From Deltaproteobacteria bacterium (GTDB lineage Bacteria; Desulfobacterota; Desulfobacteria; Desulfobacterales; JAFDMD01): 64,000 bases of DNA. Below the pieces are notes generated by a model, which ran no database searches, was not told where the DNA came from, and was given only the letters and a program-made list of their open reading frames with translations. The DNA is taken from positions 1-64,000 of the forward strand of contig JAFDMF010000007.1 in assembly GCA_019306065.1 (NCBI GenBank), written 5' to 3'. Positions 46,788 through 54,848 of this stretch are shown here, in pieces; position 1 is the first letter of the stretch; each line of letters starts with the position of its first letter. Both the position numbers and the translations under genes were made by a program.

Positions 46788-47552
46788 TTAATAAAAAACC
46801 TTCATTAAAAACAACCCTTTTGCAGAAGCGGTTTTTCCTGCAAGACTTCTATTTTTTGATTTTAAAATTTTTTTGAAATTTTCCGGCGTTCTTTTACCCA
46901 AACCTACTTCAATAAGGGTTCCTACAATGTTTCGGACCATATATCTTAAAAAACCGTCCGCTTCTAATTGAAAAATAATATATCCGCCAGCCTCTTGATA
47001 TATATCCATATTTAAAATAGTTCTTATACTGTTTTGTTTGGGGCTTCCGGCTCCTTCAAACGCGCTGAAATCGTAAGTCCCTATTATAAAATTTAAGGCT
47101 TCTTTCATTTTAGTAAAATCTAACCTATTTTTTATATGCAAGCAATAGTTTCTGTTTATCGCGCAGCGGATAGGTTTGTTTAATACTCTGTAATGATAAA
47201 TTTTAGATTTTGCGCTGTACCTGGCGTGAAATTTATCATGTTCAATGCTGCATTGGAGAATAGCAATATCGTTTGGTAAAAGGGCGTTTAAACCTTTTTG
47301 CAAAGCTTTGCATTCTAATTTTGTATCGGAAAAAAATGACGCGGTTTGTCCGTAAGAATGAACGCCCGCATCTGTTCTTCCTGCTCCGTCTATGGTTATA
47401 TTCTTGCCGGTTATTATTTTTAAAACTTTTTCAATTTTTTCTTGAATTGTTTTTGCAGACTTTTGTTTTTGCCAACCGTTATACAAAGTTCCGTCGTATT
47501 CTATTATTATTTTAAAGTTTTTTTTCATTCGCATTATAATTTTTATTATCAA
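46788..47552 (-). CDS. truA: tRNA pseudouridine synthase A
   Basis: IEYDGTLYNGWQKQ, GAGRTDAGVHSYGQTASF, FLRYMVRNIVGTLIEVG; likely start at MKKNFKI (47528). Confidence 0.95.
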   Translation of the reverse strand: MIIKIIMRMKKNFKIIIEYDGTLYNGWQKQKSAKTIQEKIEKVLKIITGKNITIDGAGRTDAGVHSYGQTASFFSDTKLECKALQKGLNALLPNDIAILQCSIEHDKFHARYSAKSKIYHYRVLNKPIRCAINRNYCLHIKNRLDFTKMKEALNFIIGTYDFSAFEGAGSPKQNSIRTILNMDIYQEAGGYIIFQLEADGFLRYMVRNIVGTLIEVGLGKRTPENFKKILKSKNRSLAGKTASAKGLFLMKVFY

Positions 47553-47781
47553 TTTTTTTTTGTTTATATTCTTGTTATGAGATTTCTCCTCGCTTCGTTC
47601 GTCGATCTGTTTATATTCGGTTTTTGGAGATATTCAAGTTTGTTTTGCTCCGCTTTTTGCTTATCGCTTCGGATTTCTGACTGCGTTTTACGCAAAATAT
47701 GAAAACTTGAGCTATGCTCTCAAATCATATCTTGCGATTAAAAACCGTGTTTCTTTATCCCTTTGCCTCTTTGTATCTCTG

Positions 47782-49614
47782 TTACTTTATTACTCTATCG
47801 CTCAAAGCTGTTTTGATGCGACTTGCGGCTTCTTGATTGATTTTTAAAACTTTTTGTATATCTTGCGTATCTGCGTTTTTAATTTTTTTTACGCTTTTAT
47901 AATGTTTTAAAAGTAGCGCTTTTCTTTTTTTTCCTATTCCGTATATGTTGTCTAATTGTGAGGTTATGGTTTTCCGTTTTCTTAGATTTCTATGGAATGA
48001 AACTGTAAATCTGTGAGCTTCGTCTCTTATTTGCTGTAAAAAGGATAGGGTTTGTTTGTTGGCGCCAAAGTTTACAGGATTTGCTTTTAGATGTTTGTAT
48101 ATTTTATCTTCGATTTCTCCTTTTGCTTCATCTTTTTTTGCAATTCCTATAACTTGAAATTTATTTTTTATTCCGAGTTGTTCAAGGACTGATATTGCTG
48201 TGTTTAGCTGCCCTTTTCCGCCGTCTAATATTAGCAGATCCGGAAGTGTCTTTTTGTTTTTTTGCGGTAAAAATCTTCTTTTTAATACTTCTGCCATGTA
48301 TGCGCAATCGTTGTTTTCTTTTGTTTTTATTTTATATTTTCTGTAAGCCTTTTTTTCCTGTTTTCCGTTTATAAAAACTACCATAGCAGATACGGGGTTT
48401 GTTCCTGATGTGTTGGAGTTGTCGAAGCATTCTATTCTGTTGGGTATGTTGTTTATTTTAAGTATTTCTTTTAATTTTATGAGGTTGTTTGTTATGTTTT
48501 TGTTTGAGGCAAGTTTTTGTTGTAAGATGTTCTCGGCATTTGTAACGGCTGTTTTTATAAGTCCTGCTTTATCTCCTTTTTTGTAGCATAATATTTTAAC
48601 TTTTTTTTGTTTAAATTTAAAAAGGAGTTGTTCATTTGATTTTTTATCTTTTATATTTGCAGGTATTAATATTTGTTTTGGAATGAATGGCTCTTTTTCG
48701 TAATATTGTCTTATAAAGGAGGATAGAATTTCCTGTTTTTGATATATGGTGTTGTTGAATTCAAAATGTTTTGTTCCTACAAGCCTGCCGGCTCTTATGT
48801 AGAGTATGTTTATTATGTATAATTGGTGGTTTCCGGCTATTCCTATAACGTCTCTGTCTATTAGATCGGTATTTGATATTAGTTGTTTTTCTAATGTTTT
48901 TTCTATTGCAAATTTTTTATCTCTTAATTTCACGGCTTTTTCGTATTTTTTTAATTGCGCGGCTTTTTGCATATCAGAGGTTATTTTTTTTATAAGTTCG
49001 GGCGTTTTGCCTTTTAAAAATAGTATGGTTTCTTTGATTATGTTGTGGTATTCTACTACCGAAATTCTGTTTTGGCACGGGGCAAAACAGATGTTCATCT
49101 GAAAGTTTAAGCAGGCTCTTTTTCTAATTTCTATTTTTTTTGATCTGCATTTTCTTAATTTGAAGTTTTTATCTATAAATTTTAATGTCCGCTTTACTGC
49201 AGAACCGGATGCAAAGGGTCCGAAGTATATGGCGCCGTCTTTTTCTATTTTTCTTGCTATTGCAAGCCGGGGCCATTTATCTTTAATGTTTAATTTTAGG
49301 CATGGGTAGCGTTTGTCGTCTTTTAATATTACGTTATATTTTGGTTGATGGCGTTTGATTAGGTTTGATTCTAATATTAATGCTTCCTGTTCGGTTTTTG
49401 TAATGATAACTTCAAAATCGGATGTTTTGTTTATGAGCAGTTTTGTTTTGATTTCCTGTTTTGTCGAATTGTTAAAATATGAGTATAATCTTTTTTTTAA
49501 GTTTAAAGCTTTGCCTATATATATTATAATCCCTTTTTTATCTTTCATTAGATAAACGCCGGATGAATCTGATATGTTTTTTAATTTTTCGGTTATGTTG
49601 TTTGAAGCTTTCAC
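47782..49614 (-). CDS. uvrC: UvrABC system protein C
   Basis: GVYLMKDKKGIIIYIGKALNLKKRLYSYF, RIECFDNSNTSGTNPVSAMVVF, LPDLLILDGGKGQLNTA, C-term HhH. Confidence 0.96.
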   Translation of the reverse strand: MKASNNITEKLKNISDSSGVYLMKDKKGIIIYIGKALNLKKRLYSYFNNSTKQEIKTKLLINKTSDFEVIITKTEQEALILESNLIKRHQPKYNVILKDDKRYPCLKLNIKDKWPRLAIARKIEKDGAIYFGPFASGSAVKRTLKFIDKNFKLRKCRSKKIEIRKRACLNFQMNICFAPCQNRISVVEYHNIIKETILFLKGKTPELIKKITSDMQKAAQLKKYEKAVKLRDKKFAIEKTLEKQLISNTDLIDRDVIGIAGNHQLYIINILYIRAGRLVGTKHFEFNNTIYQKQEILSSFIRQYYEKEPFIPKQILIPANIKDKKSNEQLLFKFKQKKVKILCYKKGDKAGLIKTAVTNAENILQQKLASNKNITNNLIKLKEILKINNIPNRIECFDNSNTSGTNPVSAMVVFINGKQEKKAYRKYKIKTKENNDCAYMAEVLKRRFLPQKNKKTLPDLLILDGGKGQLNTAISVLEQLGIKNKFQVIGIAKKDEAKGEIEDKIYKHLKANPVNFGANKQTLSFLQQIRDEAHRFTVSFHRNLRKRKTITSQLDNIYGIGKKRKALLLKHYKSVKKIKNADTQDIQKVLKINQEAASRIKTALSDRVIK

Positions 49615-49734
49615 TTTTTTGATGGTTATTTTTTAGCAATCTCTTCCAATAATTTTTTTATATCTTCGAGCAATTTTACTTTTGTGTTTAACTATCTTTA
49701 ATAGCGGATGTTTCCTGTGTTTATATTCTTATTA

Positions 49735-49830
49735 TGAGATTTTTTTTCGTTACGCTCGTTGACATCACACGATAAAAAAATTTTCTTTCTGTCATTTTGA
49801 GCAAAGCGAGAAATCCCTTGATTATTTCCT
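49735..49830. repeat. Family 2 inverted-repeat element
   Basis: tatgagattttttttcgttacgctcgttgac ... ctgtcattttgagcaaagcgagaaatcccttg. Confidence 0.65.
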
Positions 49831-49848
49831 TTGCCTCTGTCCCCCTAT

Positions 49849-50598
49849 TTATTTTATAGAAACCAGATTAGATGCGAGTTCGCATGCAAACTCGCATGCT
49901 GTTTTTCTTGCGGATATAAAGTTGTTATCCGTAAATCCGGGTTTCCATTTAAATGTATATAGCTCGTCTGATACTGTTAGTAAGGAGCATACTTTAATGT
50001 TTTTAAATTTTCCTGTAGAAAAAAGAGCGGAGGTTTCCATTTCTACCGCTGCCGCGCCTTTTTTTTGATAATTTTTTACTTTTGTTATTGTTTCTCTGTA
50101 TATTGCGTCTGCCGTCCATATATCTGTTTTATGATATTTTTTTCCGTTTTTGATTAATAGTTTTTCAAGGCTTTGTAGAAGGCTGGTGTCTGGAAAGGAG
50201 ATTTGTTTTGCGCCGTAATCTTTAGAGATTCCTTCATCTATGAATGCGGATTTGGGTAAAATGATGTCTCCTATTTTTATGTTTTCGGATATTGAACCGC
50301 ACCATCCGATAAATATTATTTGTTTTACTCCGTATAAGATTAATTGTTCTAAAAGCATAACTGCATAAGGAGCGCCTACAAAGGGGCCGGTTACGGATAT
50401 GTTTTTAAATTCTTCGGTTCCTATGTGAATTCCGCTTATATCAAAATTTTTTTTTTTCGATATATCCGCTTTTAATATTTTGCATACTGTGTAAAGATCC
50501 GGATAGGTTGCAGTCATTAAAGCGGCAGAGGCAAGTTTTGTGATGTTTCTGCTTTTTACCGGATATACTATGGGGTTATCGAAATTTTCGGGATTCAT
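49849..50598 (-). CDS. nucleoside phosphorylase (PNP/UDP family)
   Basis: GPFVGAPYAVMLLEQLI, IFIGWCGSISENIKIGDIILP, AAVEMETSALFSTGKF, SDE. Confidence 0.9.
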   Translation of the reverse strand: MNPENFDNPIVYPVKSRNITKLASAALMTATYPDLYTVCKILKADISKKKNFDISGIHIGTEEFKNISVTGPFVGAPYAVMLLEQLILYGVKQIIFIGWCGSISENIKIGDIILPKSAFIDEGISKDYGAKQISFPDTSLLQSLEKLLIKNGKKYHKTDIWTADAIYRETITKVKNYQKKGAAAVEMETSALFSTGKFKNIKVCSLLTVSDELYTFKWKPGFTDNNFISARKTACEFACELASNLVSIK

Positions 50599-50620
50599 TT
50601 TTAATTTATCCGTTTTTTTA

Positions 50621-50875
50621 TTATTCGATTGAGGTTTGAGCGGTTATTTCTTCTTTTATTCCATCTATAATATCGTAAAGCCATAGTATATCTTCTACTG
50701 TAAGTCTGCCTGCTTTTAAAAAGCTTATTTGGTCGCTGTTTTTTTTTTTAGCCGCTCTGGGTCCTATTTGAACTTTTGCTTCTCCGCCAGCGTATTTGTT
50801 GATAGAGATTATAAGTCCAGTTTCTTTGCATTCCCATTTTTTTATTATTTTATCTTTTGAAGCGTCAAAGGGCAT
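50621..50875 (-). CDS. small hypothetical protein
   Basis: 84 aa ORF in tandem with nucleoside phosphorylase; GGEAKVQIGPRAAKK. Confidence 0.6.
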   Translation of the reverse strand: MPFDASKDKIIKKWECKETGLIISINKYAGGEAKVQIGPRAAKKKNSDQISFLKAGRLTVEDILWLYDIIDGIKEEITAQTSIE

Positions 50876-50994
50876 TTTTTTTCTCCTTTTAATTTATAAT
50901 TAAGATAGAAGCCATATCGTATCAGCTTGTATTGTGCGATTTTTGTAAACTCGTATGAAATAACTCACTGTGTCCCCCATTGAAAAGGGTGAAA

Positions 50995-51125
50995 TAATAA
51001 AGGAATTTCTCGCTTTGCTCGAAATGACAAATTTTTTATTTGGGCAGATGTTTTATCAAAAAGCCTTTTTTCGCTATGTCATTTCGACGAGCGCAGCGAG
51101 GAGAAATCTCATAATGAAAATATAA
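50995..51125. repeat. Family 2 inverted-repeat element (most complete copy)
   Basis: aaggaatttctcgctttgctcgaaatgacaaa ... tgtcatttcgacgagcgcagcgaggagaaatctcataatg. Confidence 0.75.
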
Positions 51126-51166
51126 CGATACGAAATAAACGGATATATATGTAAAGTCAATATGAT

Positions 51167-51697
51167 TTAATATAAAGGGGGTAATTTGTTTGCTTGGCGT
51201 TCTAAATTGATCATTTTTTTTTTTAATTCGGAGCCTCCGCCGAATTTGCCTACGGAGCCGTCTGTTTTGATTACTCTATGACAAGGGATGATTATAGGAA
51301 AAGGATTTGTTGCCATAGCGCCTCCCGTAGCGCGCGAAGCTTTCGGATTGTTTGCTGCTTCCGATAAGTCTCTGTAAGAGCAGACTTCGGCAAAGGGGAT
51401 TTCCGCTGTTTTTAAAAGAATTTTTTTGTAAAAAGGGGGATGGTTGTTTAAATCAAGTATGTCCCGATCTATTTGTATGGGGCATCCGTTATTAAAATAG
51501 TTTTTAATTGCAAAAGCGATTTTTTTTGCGTCCGTATTTTTTTTATCTTCAATGGAAGAGGCTGTGGAAAGGATTTTTTCTTTGATTGTTTTGAGTTTTT
51601 TTTCGGGCAATAAAACTTTTTTAAGAATAAAAGGGTTTTTTGTAAAGATGACTGCGCAGTATCCGTAAGATGTGTTTATAATAAGATGGTAAAGCAT
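51167..51697 (-). CDS. ogt: methylated-DNA-[protein]-cysteine S-methyltransferase
   Basis: IPFAEVCSYRDLSEAANNPKASRATGGAMATNPFPIIIPCHRVIKTDGSVGKFGGG (PCHRV). Confidence 0.93.
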   Translation of the reverse strand: MLYHLIINTSYGYCAVIFTKNPFILKKVLLPEKKLKTIKEKILSTASSIEDKKNTDAKKIAFAIKNYFNNGCPIQIDRDILDLNNHPPFYKKILLKTAEIPFAEVCSYRDLSEAANNPKASRATGGAMATNPFPIIIPCHRVIKTDGSVGKFGGGSELKKKMINLERQANKLPPLY

Positions 51698-51801
51698 AAT
51701 GTTATGAAACGGTTTTTAATTAAATATTCTTAGATAAAATGACCGATAAATATCGGCGGAATAAAAATGCCCCGCCGATATTTACGGATAACTCGGATGA
51801 A

Positions 51802-51990
51802 TTAAGTCTCTTCTACCGTGATAGCGTTAGATTCGCAAACCTCTATGCAGCTTTCACAGCCAAGACATTCTTCTGCATTTACAGGAACCGATTTTTCATC
51901 CTGCATTTCAAAGACTTCTACGGGACATACGTCAACGCATTCTTCGCAGCCTTCGCATTTATTGGCATCTACTATTGGATTAAAAGCCAT
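51802..51990 (-). CDS. 2[4Fe-4S] ferredoxin
   Basis: CEGCEECVDVCPVEVF and CLGCESCIEVCESNAI; start at MAFNPIV with GGAG RBS (ORF-track start at 52008 overlaps the RBS). Confidence 0.95.
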   Translation of the reverse strand: MAFNPIVDANKCEGCEECVDVCPVEVFEMQDEKSVPVNAEECLGCESCIEVCESNAITVEET

Positions 51991-52040
51991 TTTTTTCTCT
52001 CCTTTCACTTTTTTTTATAAAGATAAAAATATATAAAAAT

Positions 52041-52607
52041 TTAAATTTCGCACGTCTCTATCATAGAGCATATTTTTTTAAAAACATCGGTTAATCTTAA
52101 TATTCCGACTATTTTATTATTTTTTTCAGCCGAAGTTACAAGAACCGCATGATGTTTTCCCATTAAAAAATGTTGTATCCCATGATCTAATGTTCTGTCT
52201 TCTTTTATATACTCTCCCTCGGAGGGGGTATACATAAAATCTTTTATTTTTTTAGACGAAGCTTTTTTACAAATATCATCCAAGGGTTTATTCCAAAGAT
52301 CATATTCCATAAGTATTGACTTTAAAAAACCTGCGTCAAAATATCCGCCGGATGCTTTTGCAATTTCTTTTTCGTTTTCAATATATTTAGGCTCTAATGC
52401 CTTTAATATGTCGAACTGACTTAATTTGCCAACGACTTCTCCCGTATTGTTTAATACAAGAATTGATCTGAAAGCATATCTGTTTTTAGTATAAAAATTT
52501 TGGGCTGATTTTAATTCTATAACCGCTTCAAAAAGAGTGGCGTCTTCCGAAACGGTAGCATACTCGGATACAGATATCATTAAATCTTTTACATAATAGT
52601 TTTTCAT
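52041..52607 (-). CDS. CBS-domain protein
   Basis: VKDLMISVSEYATVSEDATLFEAVIEL...ILVLNNTGEVVGKLSQFDILKAL and second CBS unit. Confidence 0.85.
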   Translation of the reverse strand: MKNYYVKDLMISVSEYATVSEDATLFEAVIELKSAQNFYTKNRYAFRSILVLNNTGEVVGKLSQFDILKALEPKYIENEKEIAKASGGYFDAGFLKSILMEYDLWNKPLDDICKKASSKKIKDFMYTPSEGEYIKEDRTLDHGIQHFLMGKHHAVLVTSAEKNNKIVGILRLTDVFKKICSMIETCEI

Positions 52608-52836
52608 TCAATCCTCCGTTAATCTTATTATAAGGATTATTTACAAAAAGTTTCCATTATATTAATTGAAAACTCTCGTCAAGTTATATTATCGTTAAGA
52701 GAGGATGAGAGATACAACGGAGGAGAGTAATATTTATAAAAAAAGGCTTGCGAGTTATGATTATATGCTTTAAGGTTTAACAAAAATAAGCCTTTTAAGC
52801 GTTGGATAAAAATTTTAATCACAAAAAAGAATGATG

Positions 52837-52979
52837 AAAGTTTGCGGGATAACAAAGCGGTTTGTTCGTTTTCAAGGCTTGCAAAAATTTTAACCGCAGG
52901 AATACTAAAGTATTTCGAGGATTAAAATTTAAGCATAACGCAGAAAACGGGCAAACCGCTTTGTTATCCTGCAAACTTT
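52837..52979. repeat. Intergenic MITE-like palindromic repeat, family 1 copy A (near-perfect long hairpin)
   Basis: Ends aaagtttgcgggataacaaagcggtttgttcgttttc / gaaaacgggcaaaccgctttgttatcctgcaaacttt (about 34 of 37 complementary), palindromic centre ggaatactaaagtattt. Confidence 0.85.
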
Positions 52980-52995
52980 AAATATAGGAAAAGAT

Positions 52996-53613
52996 ATGAA
53001 TAATATAAAGGTAGTAACTTTTGATTGCGACGGCGTTCTTTTTGATACCAAAGACGTAAATCGTATGTATTATAATAAAGTGTTGGAATACATGGGGATG
53101 CCTCCGCTTACCGGCGAACAAACGGATTTTGCTCATATACAAACGGCGAGCGCAGTGCTTAGATTTTTTTTTAAAGATGACAAAAGCTATAACAAAGCGG
53201 AAGCTTTCAGAACATCTATGGATTATACCCCTTTTGTCGAATATATGAAAATAGAGCCATACCTTAAAACCCTTTTGAACAAATTAAAGCCGAAATATAA
53301 GCTTGCAATAGCAACGAATAGAACAAATACAATGCCTACGGCGCTTAAAGAATTCGGGCTTGAGCAGTATTTTGATTATGTAGTATGCGCGTTAGACGTA
53401 AAAAATCCGAAACCGGATCCGGAACAGCTTTATAAAATAATTGATTTTTTTAAAGTTAAACCAAAGCAGATAATTTATATAGGAGACGCCGTAACAGATG
53501 AAAAAGCCTCTTATGCGGCAGGGGTTCCTTTTGTAGCTTATGATAATAAAAAGCTTAAAGCCGATTTTTATATAAACGGATTGGAAGAGGTAGAAAAGAT
53601 TTTAAAGATATAA
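52996..53613 (+). CDS. HAD-family hydrolase (phosphoglycolate phosphatase-like)
   Basis: VVTFDCDGVLFDTKDVN, LAIATNRTNT, NPKPDPEQLYKII, IIYIGDAVTDEKASYAAGVPFVAY. Confidence 0.92.
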   Translation: MNNIKVVTFDCDGVLFDTKDVNRMYYNKVLEYMGMPPLTGEQTDFAHIQTASAVLRFFFKDDKSYNKAEAFRTSMDYTPFVEYMKIEPYLKTLLNKLKPKYKLAIATNRTNTMPTALKEFGLEQYFDYVVCALDVKNPKPDPEQLYKIIDFFKVKPKQIIYIGDAVTDEKASYAAGVPFVAYDNKKLKADFYINGLEEVEKILKI

Positions 53614-53614
53614 T

Positions 53615-53821
53615 TCACTGATTGCCAAGTCCGTTTTGAGCTCCGCAATCCGGGCAGCGCCAAGTAATTCCGTTGCAAGAGACGCCCCAAAAGTTTTCTT
53701 CCATGCAGGTTTGACACATTGCAAAACCGCATCTGCAGCGCCAGTAAAAAATATCCTCTTTTTTACAACAGCTGCAAAACTGCGGTTTGTTTATTTTACG
53801 CTTTTGTCTGTAAGAGCTCAT
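53615..53821 (-). CDS. small zinc-ribbon-like protein
   Basis: FCSCCKKEDIFYWRCRCGFAMCQTCM...WRCPDCGAQNGL, four CxxC-type pairs. Confidence 0.8.
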   Translation of the reverse strand: MSSYRQKRKINKPQFCSCCKKEDIFYWRCRCGFAMCQTCMEENFWGVSCNGITWRCPDCGAQNGLGNQ

Positions 53822-53824
53822 TTT

Positions 53825-54517
53825 TCAAATCAAATTTTTTATCTCATTTTTTGTAAGATAACGCCAGCTGCCTTCTTGAAGCCCGTTTAACAAAATATTG
53901 GCAAATCTGATACGTTTTAACTTAACAACTTTGTATCCGAGCGCGTCCGCCATTCTTCTTATTTGACGATTTCTGCCTTCTTTTAAAGTTATAGAAAAAG
54001 AATTGTTCGAAATTTTTTCGGTTTTTGCTTCTCTTGTTTTAACTCCGTTAATTACAACCCCTTTTTCCATTTTTAAAAGATGAAAGTTCGTAATAGGTTT
54101 TTTTACGGTTACTTCATATTCTTTTTCGTGATCAAAAGAGGGGTGTAAAAGCCGATGATGAATAGAACCGTCGTTAGTGAAAAGAATAAGTCCGCAGGAA
54201 TCTTTATCAAGCCTTCCGACCGGGAATATCCGTTCTTTAATTTTGATAAGATCCAAAACGGTTTTGCCTCGTTTATCTTTACAGGCAGATATATAACCGT
54301 CAGGCTTATTTAAAGCGAGATATAACATTTTTTTTGTAATAACCGCCGGCATCCCTTTATATTCAACCTTGTCTTTATCTACTTCTACCTTAACTCCCAA
54401 TTTTGAAACAACAGCGCCGTTGATTTTTACAAATCCATTTAATATATCTTTTTCCGCCTCCCTTCTGGAGCATATTCCTGCTTGCGAAAGATATTTTTGA
54501 AGACGCGTTAAAGGCAT
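53825..54517 (-). CDS. 16S/23S rRNA pseudouridine synthase (RsuA/RluB/E/F family)
   Basis: S4 domain RLQKYLSQAGICSRREAEKDI, FPVGRLDKDSCGLILFTNDG, EGRNRQIRRMADALGYKVVKLKRIRF. Confidence 0.94.
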   Translation of the reverse strand: MPLTRLQKYLSQAGICSRREAEKDILNGFVKINGAVVSKLGVKVEVDKDKVEYKGMPAVITKKMLYLALNKPDGYISACKDKRGKTVLDLIKIKERIFPVGRLDKDSCGLILFTNDGSIHHRLLHPSFDHEKEYEVTVKKPITNFHLLKMEKGVVINGVKTREAKTEKISNNSFSITLKEGRNRQIRRMADALGYKVVKLKRIRFANILLNGLQEGSWRYLTKNEIKNLI

Positions 54518-54848
54518 AATTTTTTTGTGTTAACCGAAACTATTTTTCAAACTTTTGTTCGGTTTTTTTAATTTAGAATAATATTTTTTTAAAAAACTTA
54601 TCGCGCAGATTATTAATTATTTCGTCCGTTATTAACTCCGTTTTTTATAGGCGTTTATTTGCGCAAAAAATATCATTTGCAAGCTTTAATTACAATAAAT
54701 AATTTAACGGGCAAAAGGAAAGAGGAAACAAGAGATTTTTCCGTTTTAAAATCTATGCTTGTTTATTTGTTATTATATTAATAATAAGCCTAAAAAGAGC
54801 GGAAGAGATAACAGGCTATTATTATCTGATATATTAAGAGGAATTATA

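Noticed and set aside
49870-49905. gatgcgagttcgcatgcaaactcgcatgc repeat
   Set aside because: It lies in the coding 3' end of the nucleoside phosphorylase (ACEFACELAS) and is explained by codons for a short repetitive peptide.
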